The notes beneath the pieces are model-generated. The model saw only the letters and a program-made list of their open reading frames with translations. It had not been told where the DNA came from and ran no database searches. The position numbers and the translations under genes are program-made. From positions 1 through 64,000 of the forward strand of contig NZ_BOOK01000057.1 in NCBI RefSeq assembly GCF_016863195.1: 64,000 bases of DNA, read 5' to 3'. This DNA comes from Paraplanobispora takensis (lineage in GTDB: Bacteria > Actinomycetota > Actinomycetes > Streptosporangiales > Streptosporangiaceae). Each line of letters opens with the position of its first letter. Within the stretch, counting starts at the first letter, position 1. Below, piece after piece: positions 1 through 8,147 of this stretch.

Positions 1-57
1 CAACCGAGACCGGGCTCAAGCCCCGCGCACGCGCGGCCAGGCCGTACCCTCCGGCGG

Positions 58-79
58 GCGGGCCGATCATCCGGCCCGC
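58..79. terminator. GC-rich hairpin downstream of the first sensor kinase
   Basis: An 8-bp inverted repeat (58-65 pairs with 72-79) with a 6-nt loop lies about 70 bases beyond the stop codon of the minus-strand kinase. There is no T tract, as is usual in high-GC actinomycetes. Apart from this, positions 1-149 show nothing I can call. Confidence 0.35.
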
Positions 80-149
80 GCGATCGCGGGATGTGATCGC
101 GCGTCGCAGCGGCCACACCACGGCCGACGCCGGTGCGGGTGTCGGCACT

Positions 150-1820
150 TCAGCGGTCAGCGGCACTGGGGAGACGCACGGTGAAGGTGGAGCCCTCACC
201 AAGGGTGCTGACGGCGGTGGCGGTGCCGCCGTGGGCCTCGGCGATCGCCTTGACCAGCCACAGTCCCAGCCCGACGCCCTGGATGGCGTTGTCGTAGGCA
301 TAAGCGGTGCGGTAGAAGCGCTCGAAGACGTGCGGCAGTTCCTCAGCGGCGATGCCGACGCCGTGGTCGGTGACGGCGATCGCGACCTGCCCGCCGACCG
401 GAAAGGCGTGCACGATGATCGGGGTGTCGATGGGGGAGTACTTGACCGCGTTGGACAACAACGCGCCGATCGCCCGCACCAGCAGGTCATAATCGGCGCT
501 GATGATCTGCGCATCGGCATCGACGCTCACCTCGATGCGGTGGCCGCTGCTGCGGGCCTGGGCGCTGGCGGCGCGCACCGCCTCGCTCATCACCTGCTCC
601 ACCGGCACCGCCGCGGCGTTGACGACCGGCTCACCGGCGGCCAGGGTGCTGACCGCCAGCAGATCCTCGACCAGGTTCTGCAGCCGGGCCGCATTACGCG
701 TCATCGCCTGAAGCATCCGGGCCTGGCCGGGATCGAAGGCGCCCGCATCGGCATCGGCGAAGATCTCCAGGTAGCCGGCCAGGGTGGTCAGCGGGGTGCG
801 CAGCTCATGGGAGATGGTGGCGATGAAGGTGTCCTTGGCCGCATCCAGTTCTTTGAGCCGGGCCACGGTGGCCTGTTCGGCCGCATAGGCCTGGCGCAGC
901 GCGGCCTCGGCGCGGCGGCGCTCGGTGATGTCGTGGATGAAGGCGTGAAAGGCCCACACCCCGGCCTCGCGGGTGGCCCACACCACGATCTCGATGGGGA
1001 ACTCACTGCCGTCGGGTCGGGCTCCGGCCAGCTCCAACCGGCGGCCCAGCACATTGGAGCGCCCGGTGGCCAGAAACCGGGTCCGGCCGGCGGCATCGGC
1101 ACCGCGATAGCGCTCGGGCACGATGGCCTCATGCACCAGCCGGCCCAGCACCTGGGTGCGCGAGCGGCCGAACATGCGCGTCGCGGCCGCATTCCACTCG
1201 GTGATGTGCCCGGCCGCATCAGTGGAGACGAAGGCCTCCACCGAGGCGTCGATGATCTGCCGCAGCCGGTCGTGACCGGCCGCGGTGGCGGTGCGGACCG
1301 TGCGGCGATCAGCCACCCGGCCCAGCTGGTAGCCGATGGCCGTCATCACCCGCAGCAGCGGCTCATCCCGGGCGATGATCTGCGGGGAGAAGAACTGCAG
1401 CACCGCCGCCACCCCCTCGACCGCGATGACCGGAAAAGCGAAGGCCGCCCGCACGCCCGGGTCACGGCCGCCCAGCAGAGCCGCCACCACCGGGTCGTCG
1501 GTCAGATCGCGCGACCAGACCGGCTGGCCGCTGGCCGCGACCTGGCCGATGATGCCGGTGCCGGGCGCGAACCGGGTGGCATCGGCGATCTGGCGCAACG
1601 CCGGGAAGTCCTCGATCGGCCCGGCCCACACCCCCGCCGAGACGAACGCCTGCCCGTCGGCGGCCGGCACCCCCAGATGCCCCAGCGGCCAGCCGGTCAC
1701 CTCACACACCGCACTCAACGCGGCCCGGCAGGCCTCCGGCAGGTCATCGGTGGCAGCGGCCAGCGCGGTGACATCATCGATCAGCGCGATCAGCGCCATC
1801 TCCCGCCGGGTGTCGGCCAC
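150..1820 (-). CDS. GAF-PAS sensor histidine kinase
   Basis: Predicted cytosolic sensor histidine kinase that autophosphorylates a histidine and passes the phosphate to an unidentified response regulator. Counting from GTG at 1820, a GAF domain fills roughly residues 10-165, a PAS domain roughly 185-300 (containing the ITEWN and HDITERR motifs), the dimerisation/phosphoacceptor helix carries FIATISHELRTPL, and the C-terminal ATPase domain has N box LLSNAVKYS, DHGVGI and GVGLGL. No membrane segment is visible. The start is uncertain: the frame is open to a GTG at 1919 and has an ATG at 1844; GTG 1820 was preferred because an AGGGGGGA stretch lies six bases upstream. No response regulator is adjacent, so this is an orphan kinase. 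It is divergent from the STAS gene. Confidence 0.85.
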   Translation of the reverse strand: MADTRREMALIALIDDVTALAAATDDLPEACRAALSAVCEVTGWPLGHLGVPAADGQAFVSAGVWAGPIEDFPALRQIADATRFAPGTGIIGQVAASGQPVWSRDLTDDPVVAALLGGRDPGVRAAFAFPVIAVEGVAAVLQFFSPQIIARDEPLLRVMTAIGYQLGRVADRRTVRTATAAGHDRLRQIIDASVEAFVSTDAAGHITEWNAAATRMFGRSRTQVLGRLVHEAIVPERYRGADAAGRTRFLATGRSNVLGRRLELAGARPDGSEFPIEIVVWATREAGVWAFHAFIHDITERRRAEAALRQAYAAEQATVARLKELDAAKDTFIATISHELRTPLTTLAGYLEIFADADAGAFDPGQARMLQAMTRNAARLQNLVEDLLAVSTLAAGEPVVNAAAVPVEQVMSEAVRAASAQARSSGHRIEVSVDADAQIISADYDLLVRAIGALLSNAVKYSPIDTPIIVHAFPVGGQVAIAVTDHGVGIAAEELPHVFERFYRTAYAYDNAIQGVGLGLWLVKAIAEAHGGTATAVSTLGEGSTFTVRLPSAADR

Positions 1821-2056
1821 CGCCCGTCCCCCCTGCTTGGCCATCGGCAGCGGTGCACCGGCGCGACCGCTACCTGCCGAATCTACCGTTTCAGTATCCG
1901 ATCGATCACGTACCGGCACGATCGGGGGCCGGGATGATTCCCCCCAGCGGAGAAAACAACCCGCAAGAGCCCCAGCGCGGGTGTGTCACATATTGCGCGT
2001 ACGTGGCACGCCCCCCTTCACCCGCCCTGGATCCCGCGGGCCCGAGGAGCCTGACC

Positions 2057-2536
2057 ATGCCCCTGCCCTCCGGCCGGCCTCCGGCCCTCACCGCCTCGGC
2101 CGGCCTGCACGACGATGCGATCATCGTGCGCGCCGTCGGTGAACTCGACCTGGCCACCGGCCCGGTGCTGACCGAGCAGCTGGAGCGCATCTGGGCACTG
2201 CCCGAGGTCGCCGTGCTCATCGTGGATGTCAGTGGACTGACCTTTTGCGACTCCACCGGCTTGACGGTGCCGATCCGGGCGCTGCGGCGCAGCCGGGAGC
2301 GCGACAGCCGGCTGCTGCTGGCGGGCGTCGGCGGCCGGTTGGCCCGGCTGCTGGCCACCACCGGCCTGAAGGCGGCCTTCGCCTGCCATCCCGACGTCAC
2401 TGCCGCGCTGCAGGCGGCCGCCGACCAGCGCGCTGATTCCCGGGGTGCGGCTGCGGCGGGGCCGGATACCGCCCCGGCCGCCGCCTTCTCACCGTGCGAC
2501 CCCAGCCCGGGCCGGGGATGCGGGTTGAGCCGGTAG
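2057..2536 (+). CDS. STAS-domain anti-sigma factor antagonist
   Basis: Predicted 159-residue anti-anti-sigma protein. In the SpoIIAA/RsbV family the unphosphorylated STAS domain binds an anti-sigma kinase and frees a sigma factor. Visible hallmarks are GELDLATGPVL near residue 30 and VDVSGLTFCDSTGL near residue 60, which carries the DS/T phosphorylation site (Ser in CDSTG). The C-terminal 40 residues are Ala/Pro/Gly-rich and probably disordered. ATG 2057 is chosen because GAGGAG (2044-2049) precedes it at good spacing; the frame is open further upstream but without a ribosome site. It lies between two sensor kinases, which suggests a stress-signalling context, but no cognate anti-sigma kinase is encoded here. 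Confidence 0.85.
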   Translation: MPLPSGRPPALTASAGLHDDAIIVRAVGELDLATGPVLTEQLERIWALPEVAVLIVDVSGLTFCDSTGLTVPIRALRRSRERDSRLLLAGVGGRLARLLATTGLKAAFACHPDVTAALQAAADQRADSRGAAAAGPDTAPAAAFSPCDPSPGRGCGLSR

Positions 2537-2699
2537 ATTCCGCAGGCGGGCACGTCCCGTGAGGTGGTGATCCGGCGTGCGGGCGCGGAGGACCTCGGTC
2601 CCGGGTCTTTGGGGGTTGCTACGCGCAGGCACACCGGCCTCTGACCGCCCGGCGTCTCGGGTCTTCGTCTTTCGTCGCGCGGGAAAGCAGCCGGTCGTT

Positions 2700-2794
2700 T
2701 CCTCGGGTAAGTTGCTACATCAGGATGATAGTGCCTTAAGGGTATTTTGTGTCACTTTAATTATTCGCTCAATTATTAGTGGCAAGCCGGTGAA
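2700..2794. promoter_or_regulatory. AT-rich island, candidate promoter region
   Basis: Positions about 2705-2790 are strikingly AT-rich for this genome, with a TTTAATTATTCGCTCAATTATT-like core around 2756-2777. The 2537-3336 interval holds no confidently identified gene apart from the small frame described next. The island could be a promoter, a nucleoid-protein site or foreign DNA; no clear -35/-10 pair can be assigned. Confidence 0.35.
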
Positions 2795-3076
2795 ATGCTC
2801 AATCATCTCCCCGGTCCCACTGCGGAACCAGGTGGACGCGCACAGGAGGCTCAGGCGCGGGCACAGCGCGCCGGGGTCCGCGAACAGAGTGCTCGCGTAC
2901 GTGCCCGGCAGGCCAGGGAACGGGCGCGCTCCGCCAAGGAACGGGCGCAGTGGATCGCAAGGATGCAGCGACTTCAGGCGGCTGCGCCGGCGAGAACCGC
3001 GGCCCCGTCCCTGCCTCATGAAGTCAGCCATGCGGGTTCTCTCCTCCCAAGGTCTTTGGCGACCGGTAACACGTGA
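2795..3076 (+). CDS. Possible small Arg/Ala/Gln-rich helical protein
   Basis: A 93-codon frame starting just after the AT-rich island. Residues about 15-65 are almost entirely Ala, Arg, Glu, Gln and Lys (for example RARQARERAR) and would form a long charged helix; the C-terminal 25 residues look random. No Shine-Dalgarno sequence precedes the ATG, and the third-position GC bias is weaker than in neighbours. I do not recognise a family. It may be a real small protein or a chance frame in a decayed region. Confidence 0.3.
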   Translation: MLNHLPGPTAEPGGRAQEAQARAQRAGVREQSARVRARQARERARSAKERAQWIARMQRLQAAAPARTAAPSLPHEVSHAGSLLPRSLATGNT

Positions 3077-3336
3077 GCGTCTCTACGATTGGCGAGGGGC
3101 TCGGAATCCCCGTTCACGACGATCTGGAAACCCGGCTTATCGGACGTGCATCGCGGGCTGTCGACCCAGCACCCGGTGATCCGTCTCCCGGAGCGCGAGC
3201 GCACGCCTGCTCGGCGGCATGCACCAAGCGCTGGTCTTGCGGAAGGCCGGTGGGTGGCCATGAGGGCAAGTGCAGTTGTAGGCACATGATGCCGCACATC
3301 CTGTTGAGAATGACGGAAGACAGGCAGGCCCGGTGG

Positions 3337-4632
3337 TCAGGTGCCGGAGTCGTCCGGTGCGGCGGGCAGGGTGAAGACGAAGCGGGCGCCGCCGCCGGGA
3401 TTGTCGCCGGCGGTGATGGTGCCGCCATGGCGCTCGACGACCCGCTGGCAGATGGCCAGCCCCAGGCCGGTGCCGCTGTAGGCGTCGGCAGCCCCGGCGG
3501 CGCGGTGGAAGCCGGTGAAGATGGCCTCATGTTCGCCCGTCGGGATGCCGATGCCGCGGTCGGCGACGCTCAGGCGTACCCATCCGTCGCCGGTGAGCCC
3601 GCCGGTGATGTCGATGCGGGCGGCCTGACCGGCCGGCGTGTACTTGATCGCATTGCCGATCAGGTTGTTGAACAGCTGACGCAGCAAGGGAGGGTTGCCG
3701 CGCACCGGCGGCAGCGTGCCGATGTAGACCTGCGGCACCGCACCGGCCTCCTCGATCCCGGCCAGGTGATCGTCGACGATCTGACGCACCAGGTGAGCGG
3801 TGTCGATATCCAGGAGAGTCAATGCGGCGTCGCGGGCGCTGGCGTAGGTGAGCAGGTCGTCGATCAGCTGGTTGGTCTGCTCGGTGACGGTCAGCACCCG
3901 CTGCAGATGACCCAGGTCCTCTTGCCGGACATGCTGGTCGGCGAGGCTGTGCAGGGCGATCTCGGTGAAGCCGCCTATCACGCTGAGCGGGCGTTTGAGG
4001 TCATGGGCGACGATGCCGGCGAACACGTGCAGCTCGGCCTCGCGCCGCCGGCTTTGCTCATACAGCCGCGCGTTGGCGATGGCCACGCCCGCGGCGGTGG
4101 CCAGCGCGGTGACGATGATCTCGTCTTCTTCCTCGAACGGCCCGCCGCCCACCTTCTCGGTCAGATACAGGTTGCCGAACACCTTCTCGCGCACCCGGAT
4201 CGGCACCCCCAAAAAACTGCGCATCGGCGGATGCCCTTCGGGAAAGCCATAGGAGGCCGGATGGTCGGCCAGGTTCGCCAGGCGCAGGGTTTGGGGTTTG
4301 CGCACCAGCAGGCCGAGCAGCCCTTCCCCGTAGGGCCAGTGGTCGACGATCGCGATCTGCTGCTCGGTCATGCCCACCGGGATGAACCGCTTGAGCGTGC
4401 CGCCTTCACCGATCACCCCCAAGGCCCCGTAGCGGGCATCGACCAGCCGGGTGGCCGCAATGATGACGCGCCGCAGCGCGCTTTCCAGATCCAGCTCGCC
4501 GCCGATCGCGATCACGGCCTCCAGCAGGGTATGGATGCGCTCTTGAGCCGCAGCCAGCACCTGCAGGCGCTCTTGCAGCTCGGTCAGCAGCTCGTTGGTT
4601 CGCATCCGTGGCAGCAACGGCTCGTCGTTCAC
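3337..4632 (-). CDS. GAF-domain sensor histidine kinase
   Basis: 431-residue soluble kinase. A short N-terminal coiled coil (about 8-35) leads to a GAF domain (about 40-195) of the DevS/DosT-like type, with FPEGHPPMRSFLGVPI and FGNLYLTEK. The phosphoacceptor helix has AHDLKRPLSVIGGF, the HDLK variant seen in phytochrome-like and cyanobacterial kinases, and the ATPase domain has NLIGNAIKYT, DRGIGI and GTGLGL. GTG at 4632 is the start, behind a GGGGCGGGG stretch. Heme binding, as in DevS, is possible but cannot be judged from sequence. No response regulator is adjacent. Same strand as the first kinase but separated from it by the oppositely oriented STAS gene. Confidence 0.85.
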   Translation of the reverse strand: MNDEPLLPRMRTNELLTELQERLQVLAAAQERIHTLLEAVIAIGGELDLESALRRVIIAATRLVDARYGALGVIGEGGTLKRFIPVGMTEQQIAIVDHWPYGEGLLGLLVRKPQTLRLANLADHPASYGFPEGHPPMRSFLGVPIRVREKVFGNLYLTEKVGGGPFEEEDEIIVTALATAAGVAIANARLYEQSRRREAELHVFAGIVAHDLKRPLSVIGGFTEIALHSLADQHVRQEDLGHLQRVLTVTEQTNQLIDDLLTYASARDAALTLLDIDTAHLVRQIVDDHLAGIEEAGAVPQVYIGTLPPVRGNPPLLRQLFNNLIGNAIKYTPAGQAARIDITGGLTGDGWVRLSVADRGIGIPTGEHEAIFTGFHRAAGAADAYSGTGLGLAICQRVVERHGGTITAGDNPGGGARFVFTLPAAPDDSGT

Positions 4633-4818
4633 ATCCCCGCCCCCGTCACTCTCCCCGTCCGGTTATGACCAGGCCACCCATGTCACACACGCAGCAGTGA
4701 CTACTCAAGGGGTACCCGTCTTCAGCTGACAGTCACCGGTCGTATCGGCGGTTTTCCGACCAGGCCGCATGGTAGAGGGCGTTTGATCCCGTGATGTCCG
4801 TCTGACCGCCGATGACGA

Positions 4819-5030
4819 TCACGTTGCCGGCACACCGGGCCAGGAATGCCCAATCGGGGCCCGCCACGCCGGCTCATGAGACCTGGGCCGGGACGACACA
4901 AACTTGATCGGACTACGATTGGCCAGGGCATCGACAGTGGTGGCGATGGAGGCTTCTCGCGAGGTGATGCTCCCCTCGTTGATGCGTCGCAGGAGGCTCA
5001 ACTGCCGCTCGTCGATCTTTGTTGCACGCT
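4819..5030 (-). pseudogene. Possible remnant of a small winged-helix protein
   Basis: Reading on the minus strand, residues such as ERQLSLLRRINEG, TSREASIATTVDALANR and SPIKFVSSR resemble the N-terminal helix-turn-helix region of small actinomycete DNA-binding proteins, which start with a similar ERQ-LLRRI stretch and an ALxxRGL helix. No proper start and no downstream domain are present. The rest of 4633-5192 has no recognisable gene. Confidence 0.25.
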
Positions 5031-5192
5031 GCGTGTAACGAGCCGACTACAACCCATCGAAAAACGCATCGCGCTGAACACCCTGCGTTGCCTGGCCGGG
5101 CCACTCCACCGGCCGCCCGCTTTCAAGATCAGCTCTAGGAGATCCCGACTGCTCGTTCTGTTACTCCCCGGATAAGAAGGAGACGGCCGACC

Positions 5193-5599
5193 ATGGGCGC
5201 CCGAGGCCGCACTGGAGCCGCGACCGCCGGCGCTGCGGTGGTGCCGATCCGGCCCGCCACCGACCCGACCGCCGGGCCCGAGGCCGCAGCCGAGGGCGCG
5301 CTGGCCGCCTGGCGCCGCCACCTGCTCAGCTCCGGAGTGGCCCCGGCCACCGTCAACCAGGCCCTGGCCGCCTGGTGCTGCTGGCTGAGCAGGACCGCGC
5401 CCGGTGGGACCGGGCGGCGATCGAGGAGGCCATCGCGCTGCTGACGCGTACCGCTCGCGTCTGCCGGCGGCCGGGGCCCTACCAGCTGCAGGATCTCGGG
5501 CGCCGGGCCGAGGCCCGGCGGGCCGACGTGCGGGCATCGGAGCTGACGGCCAATCCCGCTCAGCAGGTGCTGCTGGAAGAACGGCTCACCTGGACCTGA
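5193..5599 (+). pseudogene. Composite remnant: recombinase N-terminus joined to ECF42-type sigma C-terminus
   Basis: ATG 5193 has a strong ribosome site (AAGGAG), and its product begins like a tyrosine recombinase N-terminus (WRRHLLSSGVAPATVNQALAA, roughly residues 40-60). Around 5361-5372 the similarity switches into the +2 frame, where the text reads like the TPR-containing C-terminus of ECF42 sigma factors: LVLLAEQDRARWDRAAI, then GPYQLQ, then a jump to ELTANPAQQVLLEERL, the usual extreme C-terminus. About 70 residues normally between GPYQLQ and the terminus are missing. Two unrelated genes have been fused by deletion and frameshift, so no functional product is expected, although the first frame could still be translated as an 83-residue peptide. 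Confidence 0.65.
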
Positions 5600-5924
5600 C
5601 CGGCAGATCGTCAGGGCCCGGCCGTGCCCCTCGCCGGTCGCTGAGGCGCCACGGCGAATCGGCCTGCGTCGCCCGGGCGGTGGCCTGCACACGCAACGCG
5701 TAGGTCGGGCGCCCGGTGTCGGGCAGTGCGCCGAGATAGGCATGGCCGGTCAGGTGGCACCAGGCGGGCAGGTCGATTGGGGCGGCCGGATCGGTCGTGA
5801 TCAGATGCACCATGGTCTCGGGAGCAAGTGCTTCAGTCAGACGGCGCAGTTCGATCAGCAGCTGCACGCAGCGTCGATCACCACCGTCCAGGACCGTCGG
5901 CTCGCAGGCGGCAGCTGCGCTCAT
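5586..5924 (-). CDS. TusA-like sulfur carrier protein
   Basis: 112-residue protein with the TusA fold signature: a Cys near the first helix (RRCVQLLIELRRL; active cysteine about residue 19), then MVHLITTDPAAPIDLPAWCHLTGH, the usual second half. TusA proteins carry persulfide sulfur on the first cysteine. Its ATG overlaps the stop of the upstream ArsR-rhodanese gene by four bases (ATGA, 5921-5924), so the two are translationally coupled. The C-terminal 35 residues (after YALRVQ) are low-complexity Arg/Asp/Pro and longer than typical TusA, and run over the adjacent pseudogene end. A role in moving persulfide sulfur within this module is inferred from context. Confidence 0.8.
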   Translation of the reverse strand: MSAAAACEPTVLDGGDRRCVQLLIELRRLTEALAPETMVHLITTDPAAPIDLPAWCHLTGHAYLGALPDTGRPTYALRVQATARATQADSPWRLSDRRGARPGPDDLPVRSR

Positions 5925-6577
5925 ACGGCTACCGGCAGGTCAGCCAGGCGCCACTCCAGCATGCCCTCGGCCAGGCGCGCCGCACGGCGGCCGCGGGCGG
6001 TCAGCTCCCGCACCGCCTCGTGCGCCATAACGCAGTAGGCGCCCCGGCAGTAGGCCACGATCTGCCCGGTATCGGGCAGATCGGCCAGGCGGTCGGCGAG
6101 CTGCTCCAGCGGGATCGACACGGCGCCGGGGATGTGGCCGGCGGCGTACTCGGCGGCCGGGCGCACATCGAGCACGGTGACGTCTCCGGCCCGGATGCGG
6201 GCCAGCAGCTCTTCCCGGGTGACCTGCTCGGTGTCGTCGGCACCCAGGTAGGCGGCGCGGGCCCGCCCGGTCTCGGCCAGGTGCGCGGCGGCGACCCGGC
6301 GCAGCTGGGCCCACAGCGCGGCCACATCGGTGCCGGCCAGCCGGTAGAAGACCTTGGTGCCTTCCTTGCGGGTGGCCACCAGCCCGGCCTGGCGCAGCAC
6401 CTGCAGGTGGTTGGAGGCGGTGGTCAGGCCGAGTCCGGCCACGATCGCGAGGGCCTCGACCGAGCGCTCGCCCTGCGCCAGCAGATCCACCAGCTCCAGT
6501 CGCTTGCCGTTGGCCAGCGCTTTTCCGACCGAGGCGAAGGCCTCGAACAACGCCGTCTTGGCGGCTGCGTCACCCAT
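5921..6577 (-). CDS. ArsR-family repressor fused to a rhodanese domain
   Basis: 218 residues. Residues about 5-95 form an ArsR-type winged helix (LTTASNHLQVLRQAGLVATRKEG is the recognition region). Residues about 115-205 form a rhodanese domain with VLDVRPAAEYAAGHIPGA and the active-site loop YCRGAYC. Fusions of this type are thought to sense persulfide through the rhodanese cysteine and then release DNA. ATG 6577 is chosen because GGAGGA precedes it; the frame continues upstream but crosses the divergent promoter region. It is transcribed divergently from the metallo-beta-lactamase/rhodanese gene and coupled to TusA, a classic regulator-target arrangement. Metal-binding cysteines of metalloregulatory ArsR proteins are not obvious. 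Confidence 0.88.
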   Translation of the reverse strand: MGDAAAKTALFEAFASVGKALANGKRLELVDLLAQGERSVEALAIVAGLGLTTASNHLQVLRQAGLVATRKEGTKVFYRLAGTDVAALWAQLRRVAAAHLAETGRARAAYLGADDTEQVTREELLARIRAGDVTVLDVRPAAEYAAGHIPGAVSIPLEQLADRLADLPDTGQIVAYCRGAYCVMAHEAVRELTARGRRAARLAEGMLEWRLADLPVAV

Positions 6578-6635
6578 TTGACGTTCCTCCAAATATTTCT
6601 GGAATAGTGTAGAAGGTGAGGGCGGAGGACACAAC
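6578..6635. promoter_or_regulatory. Divergent promoter/operator between ArsR-rhodanese and the MBL-rhodanese gene
   Basis: The 58-bp gap contains an AT-rich core with an imperfect dyad, TATTTC-T-GGAATA (6594-6606), the sort of short AT-rich inverted repeat bound by BigR/SqrR-type ArsR repressors. Ribosome sites for both genes flank it. The operator assignment is inferred from position. Confidence 0.5.
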
Positions 6636-7979
6636 ATGATCATCCCGATTGTGGACGAAGGGCTGGGCAACAGCTCCTACCTGGTCGATCTCGGTGACGG
6701 TCGAGCGTTGGCGGTGGACGCGAGCCGGGATCTGCGCGCTCTGCGGGCGCAGACGGAAAAGCACGGACTGAGGGTGGCCTTCGCCGCCGAGACCCACCTG
6801 CACGCCGACTTCCTGTCCGGCGCCCTCCAGCTGGCCGCCGACGATCGGGCACGGGTGCTGGCCTCGGCCGCCGGAAAGCGGGCCTTCGACCACACTCCTC
6901 TGGCCGACGGCGACGAGGTCGATCTGGGCGGCCTGACCCTGCGGGCCCTGGCCACCCCCGGGCATACCGGCGAGCACCTGGCCTTCGTGCTGCTGGACGG
7001 CGCCGCTCCGGTCGGCGTCTTCTCCGGCGGATCCTTGATCGTCGGCTCGGCCGCCCGTACCGACCTGTCGGGAGCCGAGCACACCGAGACGCTGGCCCGC
7101 GCCCAGTACCGCTCGCTGCGGCGCCTGGCGGAGCTGCCGGAGGAGACCGCGCTGTGGCCCACCCACGGGGCGGGCTCGTTCTGCTCGGCCCCGCCCGGCG
7201 AAAAGCGCACCTCCACCATCGGCGCCGAGAAGGCCGCCAACGCGCTGCTGCGGGCGCCCGACGAAAAAACGTTCGTCGCCGAGCTGCTGGGCAGCCTGGG
7301 CAGCTTCCCGCCGTACTTCTCGACCCTGCCCGAGGCCAACCGGCGCGGTCCGGCCATCATGACCGGCGAGCCCGGGGTCGCGGGACTGGACGCCGGCGCG
7401 GTGCGTTCCCTGCGGGCCGACGGCGCAGTCATCATCGACGTACGGCCGGTGCGCGCCTTCGCCGCCGCGCATATCCCCGGCGCGATCTCCATCCGGCTGC
7501 GCGGGCAGTTCGCCTCCTGGCTGGGCTGGCTGCTCGATCCGGCCACGCCGTACGTCATCGTCCGCGAGGCCGGTCAGGACGCCGCGGAGGTCGCCTGGCA
7601 GGCCGCCAAAATCGGCTATGAGGCGTGCGCCGGGGAGCTGAGCGGCGGCATGAGCGCTTGGGACGGCCCGACGCAGAGCATCGACCTGGTCGGCGCCGAC
7701 CGGCTGGAGGGCGCGCGCGTGCTGGACGTGCGCCAGGACGCCGAGTACGCCGCCGGGCACGTCCCCGGCGCGGCGCACATCGAGCTCGGTGACCTGCCGG
7801 CCCGGGCCGCCGACGTGCCGGGCGGGCCGACGCTGGTGATGTGCGGGCACGGCGAGCGCGCCATGACCGCCGCCAGCCTGCTGGCGGGCACCGGCCACCG
7901 CGACCTGCGGGTGCTGGAGGGCGGTCCGGACGACTGGGCCGAGGCCACCGGGCGCGCACTCGTGGACGGTACGGCGTGA
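6636..7979 (+). CDS. Metallo-beta-lactamase (persulfide dioxygenase-like) protein with two rhodanese domains
   Basis: 447 residues: MBL domain about 1-235, rhodanese 1 about 255-345, rhodanese 2 about 350-445. The MBL part has THLHADF (His54, His56, Asp58) and PGHTGEH, as in ETHE1/Blh persulfide dioxygenases that oxidise glutathione- or thiol-persulfides to sulfite. The usual FxGDxLFxGD Asp ligand is replaced by FSGGSLIVGS, so classical dioxygenase activity is not certain. Rhodanese 1 has no cysteine in its loop (VIVREAGQ); rhodanese 2 keeps one (VMCGHGERAM). A GGAGGA ribosome site precedes the start. Divergent from the ArsR-rhodanese regulator; likely acts in sulfide/persulfide detoxification with TusA and the downstream permease. 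Confidence 0.8.
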   Translation: MIIPIVDEGLGNSSYLVDLGDGRALAVDASRDLRALRAQTEKHGLRVAFAAETHLHADFLSGALQLAADDRARVLASAAGKRAFDHTPLADGDEVDLGGLTLRALATPGHTGEHLAFVLLDGAAPVGVFSGGSLIVGSAARTDLSGAEHTETLARAQYRSLRRLAELPEETALWPTHGAGSFCSAPPGEKRTSTIGAEKAANALLRAPDEKTFVAELLGSLGSFPPYFSTLPEANRRGPAIMTGEPGVAGLDAGAVRSLRADGAVIIDVRPVRAFAAAHIPGAISIRLRGQFASWLGWLLDPATPYVIVREAGQDAAEVAWQAAKIGYEACAGELSGGMSAWDGPTQSIDLVGADRLEGARVLDVRQDAEYAAGHVPGAAHIELGDLPARAADVPGGPTLVMCGHGERAMTAASLLAGTGHRDLRVLEGGPDDWAEATGRALVDGTA

Positions 7980-8035
7980 GCACCTTCATTCCGGCCATGA
8001 CAGCCCGGCCGGGCTTGAGGCGCGGTACGGCATGA
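7976..8035 (+). CDS. Micro-ORF 1 in an ATGA-linked chain (19 codons)
   Basis: GTG at 7976 overlaps the stop of the upstream gene (GTGA). The frame is MSTFIPAMTARPGLRRGTA followed by TGA at 8033-8035, which itself overlaps the next ATG. It ends in GTA-stop, as does the upstream gene (DGTA-stop). Probably a decayed copy of the gene junction rather than a functional peptide; translation through it could pass ribosomes to the permease. Confidence 0.4.
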   Translation: MSTFIPAMTARPGLRRGTA

Positions 8036-8085
8036 GCGTCCCGGCCTCCGCTCCGATGAGCGTCCGGCTGGGCCGTACGGCATGA
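8032..8085 (+). CDS. Micro-ORF 2 in an ATGA-linked chain (17 codons)
   Basis: ATG 8032 lies in an ATGA overlap with micro-ORF 1. It encodes MSVPASAPMSVRLGRTA and stops at 8083-8085, again overlapping the next ATG. The sequence is a shortened version of the permease N-terminus (MSAPVPAST...GIRLGLAA). Confidence 0.45.
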   Translation: MSVPASAPMSVRLGRTA

Positions 8086-8147
8086 GCGCCCCCGCCTCCT
8101 GTCCCGCCTCCACTCCGGCGGGTATCCGGCCGGGCCGTACGGCATGA
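8082..8147 (+). CDS. Micro-ORF 3 in an ATGA-linked chain (21 codons)
   Basis: ATG 8082 overlaps the stop of micro-ORF 2, and its own TGA (8145-8147) overlaps the permease ATG at 8144. The start MSAPASCPASTPAGIRPG closely matches the start of the permease, so it is best read as a truncated tandem duplicate of the permease 5' end. Confidence 0.5.
   Translation: MSAPASCPASTPAGIRPGRTA

Noticed and set aside
93-1937. Long plus-strand frame opposite the first histidine kinase
   Set aside because: It reads as Gly/Ala/Asp/Arg low-complexity sequence with no domain; the minus-strand frame has all kinase motifs.
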